The notes under the pieces: model-generated
What the model saw: only the letters and a program-made list of their open reading frames with translations
What the model was told of the DNA's origin: nothing
The model's database searches: none
DNA from: an uncultured Lachnospiraceae bacterium
Lineage (GTDB): Bacteria; Bacillota; Clostridia; Lachnospirales; Lachnospiraceae
NCBI GenBank assembly: GCA_934408585.1
Contig: CAKRVA010000003.1
Span: forward strand, 248,001-312,000
DNA length: 64,000 nucleotides
Direction: 5' to 3'
In this document: one piece after another, positions 43,896 to 51,380 of the stretch
Layout: each line of letters starts with the position of its first letter
How positions within the stretch are numbered: position 1 is the first letter of the stretch
Program-made: the position numbers and the translations under genes

Positions 43896-45203
43896 TCAGT
43901 CTGCTTCCTTTGCATTCGGATAAATTTTCTGCATACGGGCATCATCATAATGCTCGTCTGCCCACTTCTGCAAAGCATTTTCCGCTACAACTCCGTTTCC
44001 ACGTTCCTCATAGCGCACTAATGCGATGCAGCTTACTACAATATTACAACACATAAATATAAGAAGCAGCCACGTAAGTATTTTCCCAAACAAAACCGGA
44101 ATTTTTTCTATCCATTTTGAAATGTATGGATAAAGCAGTTTAAACCAGACTACTGCTGCAATTCCCCAGAAAAAGCAATATAACAGGTTGATTCTTCCTC
44201 CCAGATTGAATGGAATCGCACTGTAATCCCAGAAAACTTTCCCAAACACAATTTCTGTGAACACACTACACAGATACTCATATGCTCCGCCCAGAAGGGT
44301 TCCGACCCCAAAAAGGAAACGGTCACTACGATCTTTATACTTGTAAAGCATTGCGGTTGCAAGTGAAATAGCAAGTCCCCACACAATGCTGAACGGCCCC
44401 CAGACTACACTGCTCCGGCTCATCCATACACCTGCCGTTATTCTGCAAAAGATGGTTTCGGTAATATCTCCCAAAAAAGCACCAACAAAAAACAACATCA
44501 CCAGCTTGTAAAAGCCGCAGCCATACGCAAACACCCGGCTCTTCTCCGCCGTCACTTCTTCACTGACGGTTTTCTGTGCCTTCGGATATGCTTTGTGAAT
44601 ACGTCGGTCCACCCAATTTGTTATGGCAAGCCGCAGTCGGACACTTACTTTATCAATCTGATTGTTTGCAGCCTCCCACTGCTCCAGGTGTTTTCCTTTT
44701 TTCTTTAATAAAAGATAAGACGCCAGAATATCTACTGCCATAATGCCAATCAATGTTAACAGGAGAATTTTCATAAGAAGTGTCGGTAATAAAGCCAATA
44801 GCTTTAAAGTAGCACCATTCCCCCACTTTACCATCACGTAGCCAAGGCATCCCCAAAGCACTGAAACCGGAAGACAGATATATCCGTCCAGGTTCCACTT
44901 TATATTGGAATAATTCCACCAACGCTCTTTAAATGCCCGTTCAATCAGATGTCCTCCAACCCATTCTACCGCAGTCGCATAAATCATCGCAAACAAAAAC
45001 AGCCAGATTCCGGTCAATTCCCGTAAGCTTACTGACATCAGCACTGCTGCTATTCCATAAATAACACAAAAAGGACCATTTACAAGTCCCGGGTTTGAAA
45101 ATTTACGTTGATGAAACGCTGCCATAGTCGTTTCCATCATCCATCCCAAAAAGGAATAGATAAAAAACAGCCACAGTAATTGGTAAAGTGAAAAATCGCT
45201 CAT
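43896..45203 (-). CDS. CmpB-like membrane protein (putative ABC transporter permease family), internally duplicated
   Basis: A 435-residue membrane protein of the ABC_trans_CmpB family. The protein is a tandem duplication: LLWLFFIYSFLGWMMET in half one matches VMLFFVGAFLGDITET in half two, LVNGPFCVIYGIAAV matches VVWGPFSIVWGLAIS, and WWNYSNIKWNLDGYI matches FWDYSAIPFNLGGRI. Each half has about five hydrophobic segments. Single-domain members are usual; the fused form would be a pseudo-dimer. It precedes azlC by 16 bases. Function is unknown; despite the name no ABC partner is nearby. Confidence 0.75.
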   Translation of the reverse strand: MSDFSLYQLLWLFFIYSFLGWMMETTMAAFHQRKFSNPGLVNGPFCVIYGIAAVLMSVSLRELTGIWLFLFAMIYATAVEWVGGHLIERAFKERWWNYSNIKWNLDGYICLPVSVLWGCLGYVMVKWGNGATLKLLALLPTLLMKILLLTLIGIMAVDILASYLLLKKKGKHLEQWEAANNQIDKVSVRLRLAITNWVDRRIHKAYPKAQKTVSEEVTAEKSRVFAYGCGFYKLVMLFFVGAFLGDITETIFCRITAGVWMSRSSVVWGPFSIVWGLAISLATAMLYKYKDRSDRFLFGVGTLLGGAYEYLCSVFTEIVFGKVFWDYSAIPFNLGGRINLLYCFFWGIAAVVWFKLLYPYISKWIEKIPVLFGKILTWLLLIFMCCNIVVSCIALVRYEERGNGVVAENALQKWADEHYDDARMQKIYPNAKEAD

Positions 45204-45220
45204 CTTTGGTTCTCCATTTC

Positions 45221-45246
45221 AAAAAAGCGGAGCAGTATTGCTCCGC
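45221..45246 (-). terminator. Terminator after metQ
   Basis: GCGGAGCA pairs with TGCTCCGC around GTAT, extended by AAA/TTT, with six T on the minus strand. It lies about 30 bases past the metQ stop. Confidence 0.88.
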
Positions 45247-45276
45247 TTTGCTTTTCAATTATTGGTTTTTCCCTGA

Positions 45277-46215
45277 TTAGTCTTCAAAAGGAATTACAGC
45301 TCCGTCGTATTTGTTGTTAATGAAATCTTTGATTTCATCAGACTTTAATACATCAACCAATGCCTTTACACCTTCGTTGTCTTCATTGCCTTCTTTTACA
45401 ACGATAACATTTACATAGGTCTTTGCTGCTTCGGAATCAGATTTTTCATAAGCGATTGCATCCTTTGCCACAGAGAAACCAGCCTCTAATGCGTAGTTAC
45501 CGTTTAATACTACGTATGCAACTTCGCTTGTAACTCTTGCTACAGATTCTGCTGCAAGCTCTTCAATTTTTACATTGTAAGGATTTTCTGCAATATCATT
45601 TACGGTAGCTTCCAATCCTACACCATCTTTAAGAGTGATGATTCCGTTATCCTGTAATAACAGTAATGCACGTGCTTCATTTGTTGTATCGTTTGGTACT
45701 GCAATAACATCACCATCTGCAATTTCATCCAGGCTGCTCTTTGTTCCGGGATAAATTCCGAATGGCTCGTAATGAATCTTTCCAACTTCTACCAAGTGAG
45801 TACCTTTTTCTGCATTAAAGCTGTCAAGATAAGGTACATGCTGGAAGTAGTTTGCATCTAACTCGCCACTTTCAACAACTTCGTTTGGCAATACATAATC
45901 ATCAAAAACAGTTACCTGCAAATCCCATCCCTGCTCAGCAAGAATTGATTTTGCTGCTTCCAGAATTTCTGCATGTGGAGTAGCAGAAGCTGCTACAGTG
46001 ATGGTTCCCTTAGATTCTACCGGTGCTGCCTCGTCTGCTGCATCTGCTGCCTCGTCAGTAGCTGCTGCGTCTGCATCCTGTGCATCTGCCTCTTCTGTTT
46101 CAGTTACTTCTGCGCTGCTGTCTGCTGCGCTGTCCTGTGCGTTGCTTCCGCATCCTGCAAGTACGCTCACGGTTAATGCGGTAGCCAATAATCCTGCTAA
46201 AAGTTTCTTTTTCAT
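45277..46215 (-). CDS. metQ: Methionine ABC transporter substrate-binding lipoprotein (MetQ/NlpA family)
   Basis: A 312-residue lipoprotein (lipobox SVLAGC). An acidic Ala/Asp/Glu linker (about 24-68) precedes the NlpA fold: TITVAASATPHAEILEAAK, DYVLPNEVVESGELDANYFQHVPYL, AVPNDTTNEARALLLLQ and VAYVVLNGNYALEAGF are typical of methionine-binding MetQ proteins. It is the last gene of the metNIQ transcript. Methionine is the expected ligand; some family members bind other amino acids. Confidence 0.92.
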   Translation of the reverse strand: MKKKLLAGLLATALTVSVLAGCGSNAQDSAADSSAEVTETEEADAQDADAAATDEAADAADEAAPVESKGTITVAASATPHAEILEAAKSILAEQGWDLQVTVFDDYVLPNEVVESGELDANYFQHVPYLDSFNAEKGTHLVEVGKIHYEPFGIYPGTKSSLDEIADGDVIAVPNDTTNEARALLLLQDNGIITLKDGVGLEATVNDIAENPYNVKIEELAAESVARVTSEVAYVVLNGNYALEAGFSVAKDAIAYEKSDSEAAKTYVNVIVVKEGNEDNEGVKALVDVLKSDEIKDFINNKYDGAVIPFED

Positions 46216-46286
46216 AATAGATTCCTCCTCGTTCTCCTCATTTATAGATAACTGTGATATAGTTCACAAGTTACTATCTTTAATTA

Positions 46287-46946
46287 TTATTTTCTGTGGT
46301 CAAACCGGTCTGCCAGCTTCATTCCAAGTGTCTGAAAAATCTGGAATAAAACAACCAGCAAAACTACGGTGACAATCATGATATCCGTCTGCCATCTCGT
46401 ATAGCCGTAACGAATTGCGATAGCTCCAAGACCACCACCGCCAACGGCACCGGACATTGCGGAATATCCTAAAATTGTTCCCAGCGAAATTGTTGCTCCA
46501 ACCAATAATGAAGTTCTTGCTTCTACCAAAAGCACCTTGGTAATAATTGTAAAGTTGGATGCTCCCATTGAACGTGCTGCTTCAATCACACCTGCATCGA
46601 CTTCTTTTAAAGAAGATTCTACCATTCTGGCAATGTAAGGTGCTGCTGCAATAACCAATGGAACAATCGTTGCCGTGGAACCATAGCTTTTTCCAACAAC
46701 AAATCTTGTGAATGGAATTAAAAGTACCAACAAAATAATAAACGGAATGCTTCGTACAATATTGGCAATGACATCCAGAATCTTGTATATGAATGCGTTT
46801 GGATGAATTCCATCTTTGTCGGTAACTGTAAGTACCACGCCCATCGGTAGCCCAAGCAAATATCCAACTAACGTAGATACCAATGTCATATAAAGGGTTT
46901 CCCAGATACCCGTAACAATCATATCGATTACTTCTTTACTCCACAT
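46287..46946 (-). CDS. metI: Methionine ABC transporter permease
   Basis: A 219-residue permease with five hydrophobic segments. The N-terminal ETLYMTLVSTLVGYLLGLPMG and the EAA loop region DAGVIEAARSMGASNFTIITKVLLVEA are the MetI pattern. Its start overlaps the metN end by 11 bases. It forms the homodimeric channel with MetN. Confidence 0.95.
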   Translation of the reverse strand: MWSKEVIDMIVTGIWETLYMTLVSTLVGYLLGLPMGVVLTVTDKDGIHPNAFIYKILDVIANIVRSIPFIILLVLLIPFTRFVVGKSYGSTATIVPLVIAAAPYIARMVESSLKEVDAGVIEAARSMGASNFTIITKVLLVEARTSLLVGATISLGTILGYSAMSGAVGGGGLGAIAIRYGYTRWQTDIMIVTVVLLVVLFQIFQTLGMKLADRFDHRK

Positions 46947-47979
46947 CTTCTGTCACCTCCTGAATCTCCAAACCATGTTCGGTCAGATACTGCTCCATGT
47001 CAATCTGGAGATGGCGGTCATCCGGCAATCCCAGAATCATTTCGCCTTTTGCAATACCTCCGACGTTTTTCGTATCTGCTTTCAAAATGTTCACCGGTGT
47101 ACCAAACTGTAAAATCATGTTTGCAATGACCGGTTCAAAAGCAGAATTCTCAGAAAACACGATTCGAATTTTGCGGGTTCCCTGAATTCTCTCCTTTTGG
47201 GCTGCAACTCCGCCCTGTGTACGGATTTCATTTTCAGGAAGGTCTCTTAAAATCATCTCTTTTGCCGCTTTGGACTTCGGATGATTAAAGATATCAGACA
47301 CCAATCCGTTTTCAACGAGTTCACCATATTCAATAATGGCTACCCGCTTACAGATTTCGCGAATAACGGACATCTGATGGGTAATAATTACAATCGTAAT
47401 GCCAAACTGTTCATTAATACTTTTTAACAATTCCAATATAGAAGCGGTTGTCTGAGGGTCCAAAGCACTTGTTGCCTCATCACAAAGAAGTATTTTCGGA
47501 TTGGATGCCAAAGCTCTTGCAATCGCAACACGCTGTTTCTGTCCTCCGGAAAGCTGTGCCGGATATGCTTTTTCTTTCTCTTCCAGTCCTACCGTCTTTA
47601 ACAGTTCTCTTGCTTTTTCTTTTGCTTCCTTTTTGCTTACTCCCTGAATCTGCAATGGAAAGCATACATTATCAATGACGCTCTTCTGCATCAGCAGGTT
47701 GAAATGCTGGAAAATCATGGCGATATCACTGCGCTGCATCCGAAGTTCTTTTTCGGTAAGGTTTCCCAAATCCTTTCCTTCGATTAATACCTGACCATCT
47801 GTAGGCCTCTCCAAAAAGTTCAGGCATCGCACCAGTGTACTTTTTCCTGCACCGGACATTCCGATGATTCCATAAATATCGCCGGACTCAATCGTGAGGT
47901 TGATATCCTTCAGGGCATCTACGCGAATTCCTTTTTGTTCAAATGTCTTCGACAAATGCTTTACTTCAATTTCGTTCAT
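46936..47979 (-). CDS. metN: Methionine ABC transporter ATPase with NIL domain
   Basis: A 347-residue ATPase. Walker A GMSGAGKST, signature LSGGQKQRVAIARAL, Walker B ILLCDEATSALDP and the His switch ITHQMS are intact. The last 80 residues (RIVFSENSAFEPVIANMIL onward) are a NIL domain, the methionine-sensing module through which high internal methionine slows transport. It is the first gene of metNIQ, under the promoter at 48041-48070 with a palindromic operator upstream. Confidence 0.95.
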   Translation of the reverse strand: MNEIEVKHLSKTFEQKGIRVDALKDINLTIESGDIYGIIGMSGAGKSTLVRCLNFLERPTDGQVLIEGKDLGNLTEKELRMQRSDIAMIFQHFNLLMQKSVIDNVCFPLQIQGVSKKEAKEKARELLKTVGLEEKEKAYPAQLSGGQKQRVAIARALASNPKILLCDEATSALDPQTTASILELLKSINEQFGITIVIITHQMSVIREICKRVAIIEYGELVENGLVSDIFNHPKSKAAKEMILRDLPENEIRTQGGVAAQKERIQGTRKIRIVFSENSAFEPVIANMILQFGTPVNILKADTKNVGGIAKGEMILGLPDDRHLQIDMEQYLTEHGLEIQEVTEDVE

Positions 47980-48040
47980 CTTTCATCCTTCCGTTCTTCC
48001 CTGTTTTCTTCCTCAACGTTCTGTCCTGTTCACATTGATT

Positions 48041-48070
48041 ATTATAACAAGGGTTTTTAAAATGTGTTAA
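48041..48070 (-). promoter_or_regulatory. metNIQ promoter
   Basis: On the minus strand, -35 TTAACA (48065-48070), 18-base spacer, -10 TATAAT (48041-48046), about 60 bases before the metN ATG. No SAM riboswitch or T-box is present in this leader. Confidence 0.65.
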
Positions 48071-48089
48071 TACGCGAAACCTAGAGTCT

Positions 48090-48110
48090 GTTATAGGTAT
48101 ATCCTATAAC
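48090..48110. promoter_or_regulatory. 21-bp palindrome upstream of metNIQ, probable LysR operator
   Basis: GTTATAGG and CCTATAAC are perfect inverted copies around TATAT. The site contains a T-N11-A LysR-type core and lies 20 bases upstream of the metN -35, the usual activator position. The LysR gene directly upstream is the natural candidate to bind it. Confidence 0.7.
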
Positions 48111-48142
48111 TAAATTTCTGTCAAGAATGTTTTCCCAACCGG

Positions 48143-49048
48143 TCACATAACCTGTTCCTTATATTTCTTTAATTCTTCAATATATAATTCCCCAATGTGA
48201 CTGATTTTAGCTCCTTTTCGCTTAATGTATCCAATCCGCATCTTTTCCGTTTCCTTTAACGGAATTGCTTTGTATTCATTTCCATTCAGGTCGGCACAGA
48301 TAATTCCTGAGCATAACGTATAGGCATCCAGTCCCACCATCAGGTTTAACATCGTGGCACGGTCATTCGCCTTAATCAAACGGCTGTATTCATAAGTGCT
48401 TTTCATTTCTTCGGCAAGATATAGCGAATTGTTCTTACCCTGATCAAAAGAAAGACACGGATAGTCGTCAAGCTCTTCCATAGAAATCATTTCCTTTCCG
48501 GCAAGCGGATGCGAAGCACTCAGATAGACAAATGTATCGCATTGGAACAACTCTACAAATTCCAGACCGTTTTCCTTAAAAACCTTATTTAAAACTTTCT
48601 CATTAAAATCACTTTCGTATAAAACACCAATTTCACTTTTAAAGTTTTTTACGTTTTCGATTACGCCATAAGTTGTCGTTTCATGCACTGCAAATTCGTA
48701 GTGTTCCATGCCTTTTCGTTTTACGGTTTCCACAAATGCCTTTACCGCAAAGGTGTAGTGCTGCATGGATACACTGAATTTTTCCTTTGTCTTTTTATCA
48801 ATATATTTTGACTGCAAAAGGCTGAACTGTTCCCTGACCTGTCTAGCATACCCAAGAAATTCTTCTCCCTCCGGCGTAATCACAATTCCTCTGTTGGAAC
48901 GAAGGAAAATATCAAACCCAATTTCCGTTTCCAGTTCCTTCATGGTTTCCGATAAACTCGGCTGGGAAACAAACAGTTGCTTTGCAGCTTCATTCATGGA
49001 ACCACAGTCTGCAATCGTCAATGCATATCTTAACTGTTGAAGTGTCAT
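48143..49048 (-). CDS. LysR-family transcriptional regulator
   Basis: A 301-residue regulator. The N-terminal winged HTH is standard (LRYALTIADCGSMNEAAKQLFVSQPSLSETMKELE, about 5-39) and the rest is a LysR substrate-binding domain. It lies 163 bases upstream of metN on the same strand, with the palindrome at 48090-48110 between them, and follows the small cupin gene by 12 bases. It probably controls metNIQ in response to a sulfur-metabolite signal such as O-acetylserine or homocysteine; the ligand is inferred from the family, not seen. Confidence 0.92.
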   Translation of the reverse strand: MTLQQLRYALTIADCGSMNEAAKQLFVSQPSLSETMKELETEIGFDIFLRSNRGIVITPEGEEFLGYARQVREQFSLLQSKYIDKKTKEKFSVSMQHYTFAVKAFVETVKRKGMEHYEFAVHETTTYGVIENVKNFKSEIGVLYESDFNEKVLNKVFKENGLEFVELFQCDTFVYLSASHPLAGKEMISMEELDDYPCLSFDQGKNNSLYLAEEMKSTYEYSRLIKANDRATMLNLMVGLDAYTLCSGIICADLNGNEYKAIPLKETEKMRIGYIKRKGAKISHIGELYIEELKKYKEQVM

Positions 49049-49060
49049 GGATTCCTCCTT

Positions 49061-49390
49061 CTACTGCTCCGGAACTACCGCAAAGAACACCAAGTCATTT
49101 TCACTGTCATTCATCAGGCTGTGCGTATGTCCCTTCGGACAGTAATGACACATTCCTGCTGCCAGCTTTTCGTATGCTCCGTCCATAAAAATTTTTCCTG
49201 TTCCTTCTATTATATAGATGATTTCACTGTTCGTCTCATGCATATGTACTCCAATCGATGCTCCCGGTTCAAGCTTTCCATATATAATACGATTCTTTTC
49301 ATCATGAAACATCTTGGCAAAGAGTGCTTTTTCTCCCCCTTTAAAATTGGGAAACTCTTCAAATTCTATTTCTTCGTAATTCAGATTCAT
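49061..49390 (-). CDS. Single-domain cupin protein
   Basis: A 109-residue cupin. Motif 1 is GASIGVHMHETNSEIIYIIEGTGKIFMDG with two His and a Glu as metal ligands; motif 2 is AGMCHYCPKGHTHSLMN with the fourth His. Small cupins of this type serve as dioxygenases, isomerases or sensors; no substrate can be assigned. It is the first gene of the cupin-LysR unit, under a good promoter at 49424-49452. Confidence 0.88.
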   Translation of the reverse strand: MNLNYEEIEFEEFPNFKGGEKALFAKMFHDEKNRIIYGKLEPGASIGVHMHETNSEIIYIIEGTGKIFMDGAYEKLAAGMCHYCPKGHTHSLMNDSENDLVFFAVVPEQ

Positions 49391-49423
49391 AAGGCTCCTC
49401 CCCTGATTGTAAACTTACTGCTT

Positions 49424-49452
49424 ATTATAAGGCACAATGTAAAATAGGGCAA
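49424..49452 (-). promoter_or_regulatory. Promoter of the cupin-LysR unit
   Basis: On the minus strand, -35 TTGCCC (49447-49452), 17-base spacer, -10 TATAAT (49424-49429), about 34 bases before the cupin ATG. The remaining 49453-49568 gap is A/T-rich with long A and T runs; a TATAAA at 49521 may be the -10 of the plus-strand lipoprotein gene. Confidence 0.6.
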
Positions 49453-49568
49453 CTCCGCCATAAATTTCTGATTTTAAAAAAATTATTTTTTTTTTTGCAA
49501 CATTTTCGATAGCATAACTGTATAAAAGATAGAACGAAAAATTTTAATAAAGAAAGGACTTTAAACTT

Positions 49569-50141
49569 ATGAAAAAAACAATTGCTTTTGTATTATGTAC
49601 TATGGTAGTTTTAACCATGTGTGGTTGCGGAAAAAACAATGAGGTAAGCATCATCGATGATACTTCTGCACCAGAGGAAGAAATCATTGGAATGCCCAAT
49701 CCTTTTGTTGAGGGATCACTGGAAGAATCCATCCAACTTGCCGGATTTGATTTTTCCGTTCCAGAACAGATTGCCGGATATGCGCATCGAACCATCCTAT
49801 CCATTGAGGATGAACTGATTCAGGCTTACTATTACAATGATGATGAACTAGAAGGCTTGGATGATGATGCTCTGAATAACATTGACTGGGAAAATGTTGA
49901 TTGGAATTCTGACAGCCTGATGGTTCGAAAGGCCAAAGGCAATGATGATGTCAGCGGTGACTATAATAGTTATTCTGAAGTTCATTCTCTGAACATCGGA
50001 GATTTACAGATAACCGTCAAAGGCGAAAATCATATGATTTATGTTGCTACATGGACCGACGGTTCCTATTCCTTTGCCATTACGACAAACAATGCTCTTT
50101 CCGAAGAACAAATTGCTGATATCATAAAACAGGTAAAATAA
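49569..50141 (+). CDS. Lipoprotein paralogous to the outer domain of the anti-sigma factor
   Basis: A 190-residue lipoprotein (lipobox LTMCGC). The mature part ends with SGDYNSYSEVHSLNIGDLQI and a later YVATWTDGSYSFAI followed by SEEQIADIIKQVK. The C-terminal half of the anti-sigma protein at 50712-51380 has SGDYNIYEQEKELIINELSV, YVLAVWNDKKYSYSL and SEEAITNLIMEIY in the same order. The two are clearly related. The lipoprotein precedes the sigma gene by 14 bases, so all three genes form one operon. A role as competitor, co-sensor or reporter of the sigma signal is inferred. Its DUF4367-like fold is a tentative guess. Confidence 0.75.
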   Translation: MKKTIAFVLCTMVVLTMCGCGKNNEVSIIDDTSAPEEEIIGMPNPFVEGSLEESIQLAGFDFSVPEQIAGYAHRTILSIEDELIQAYYYNDDELEGLDDDALNNIDWENVDWNSDSLMVRKAKGNDDVSGDYNSYSEVHSLNIGDLQITVKGENHMIYVATWTDGSYSFAITTNNALSEEQIADIIKQVK

Positions 50142-50155
50142 CCGGGAGGTTTTTT

Positions 50156-50725
50156 GTGAATATTGCGATTCCTTTTCCACTTATATTTTTTAATCAAATA
50201 AGAAATAAGTTATTTTATCCAGCTTCCAGAGTATCGCCTGTTGACGATACTCTGAAGCAGGAGGCTACACAGCTTATGGATTCCTACGGGAATTCTATTT
50301 TGCGTCTTGCCTATTCCTATATGCATAACTTTTATGATTCCGAAGAGATTTTGCAGGAAACTTTGCTCCGCTACCTTCAAACTGCACCTACTTTTGAAAA
50401 TGATCATCATAAAAAAGCATGGCTTTTGCATGTAGCTGCAAACCTTTGTAAAAACAAACTTTCCTATAATAAAATCCGCAATGCCGACGAATTGGAAGAA
50501 GACCTTATTGCAAACGAGCGTGAGGATTTAACTTTTGTATGGGATGCAGTAAAAAAACTTCCCAATAAATATCGGGAAGTTATTCACTTATACTATTATG
50601 AAGGTTACCAGACATCTGAAATTGCTCAAATCTTGCATCGAAACGAGTCCACCATCCGCTCGGACTTGCGCCGGGGACGAGAGCAGCTAAAAGCAATCCT
50701 GAAGGAGGACTATGACTTTGAATAA
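50156..50725 (+). CDS. ECF-type RNA polymerase sigma factor
   Basis: A 189-residue sigma factor. Region 2 (about 40-105) carries SILRLAYSYMHNFYDSEEILQETLLRYLQ and the region 4 HTH (about 130-182) carries LPNKYREVIHLYYYEGYQTSEIAQILHRNESTIRSDLRRGREQLK. The start is a GTG at 50156 with GGGAGG 6 bases upstream; the 30 residues before region 2 are hydrophobic and unusual. Its end overlaps the anti-sigma start by 14 bases. No autoregulated promoter motif can be assigned by eye. Confidence 0.93.
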   Translation: MNIAIPFPLIFFNQIRNKLFYPASRVSPVDDTLKQEATQLMDSYGNSILRLAYSYMHNFYDSEEILQETLLRYLQTAPTFENDHHKKAWLLHVAANLCKNKLSYNKIRNADELEEDLIANEREDLTFVWDAVKKLPNKYREVIHLYYYEGYQTSEIAQILHRNESTIRSDLRRGREQLKAILKEDYDFE

Positions 50726-51380
50726 ATATCAACAGATTATGAATCATATTGTTGTTACGGATGATATGAAGCAACGTATCTTATCCCATATTGTCGAATC
50801 CAGTGCCCAGAAGAGAGCAAAAATTTTACCTTTTTCCTCCTATTGGAAACAGTTAAGTATTGCAGCATGTTTTGTGCTCCTGCTGGTTGGCGCGTATTTT
50901 ATTCCCAGATTCACCCACATTGGGACAAATATTTCTTCCGAAGAGAGCAATGATATCGACGACTCTTCAAATGATGAAATGATGACTGCTACCTACGGCA
51001 TTACAGACCTCGCCGACATTGAACACCTGAGTTTGGCCGTTGGTTTTCCAATTCACGAACTCTCCGGGCTTCCCTTTGAGGTAACAAATACCACTTATGC
51101 TTCCTATTGGGATGAAATGGCAGAAATAACCTATTCCGGAAACACACAGACTTTATGCTACCGGGTATCCATGGGACAGGAGGACAATTCCGGTGATTAT
51201 AATATCTATGAGCAAGAAAAAGAGCTCATTATAAATGAGCTCTCCGTAATTCTTAAGGGTCAGGGCGACTCCTATGTTCTTGCTGTATGGAATGATAAAA
51301 AATATTCCTATTCACTTAGCTTCTCAACAGGTGTATCAGAAGAAGCGATAACTAATCTCATTATGGAAATATATTCCTAG
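50712..51380 (+). CDS. Anti-sigma factor with one membrane helix and outer sensor-like domain
   Basis: A 222-residue protein whose N-terminal 50 residues (MTDDMKQRIL-type helix) would bind the sigma factor in the cytoplasm. One membrane helix follows (about 52-68, LSIAACFVLLLVGAYFI), then an outer domain of about 145 residues related to the lipoprotein encoded first in the operon. There is no zinc-binding HxxxCxxC motif. The gene overlaps the sigma gene, as is usual for such pairs, and converges with cstA, the two stop codons overlapping. The signal is unknown. Confidence 0.82.
   Translation: MTLNKYQQIMNHIVVTDDMKQRILSHIVESSAQKRAKILPFSSYWKQLSIAACFVLLLVGAYFIPRFTHIGTNISSEESNDIDDSSNDEMMTATYGITDLADIEHLSLAVGFPIHELSGLPFEVTNTTYASYWDEMAEITYSGNTQTLCYRVSMGQEDNSGDYNIYEQEKELIINELSVILKGQGDSYVLAVWNDKKYSYSLSFSTGVSEEAITNLIMEIYS

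Noticed and set aside
47980..48142. SAM riboswitch or T-box in front of metN
   Set aside because: None of the conserved S-box or T-box segments is present; a promoter and a palindrome account for the space.
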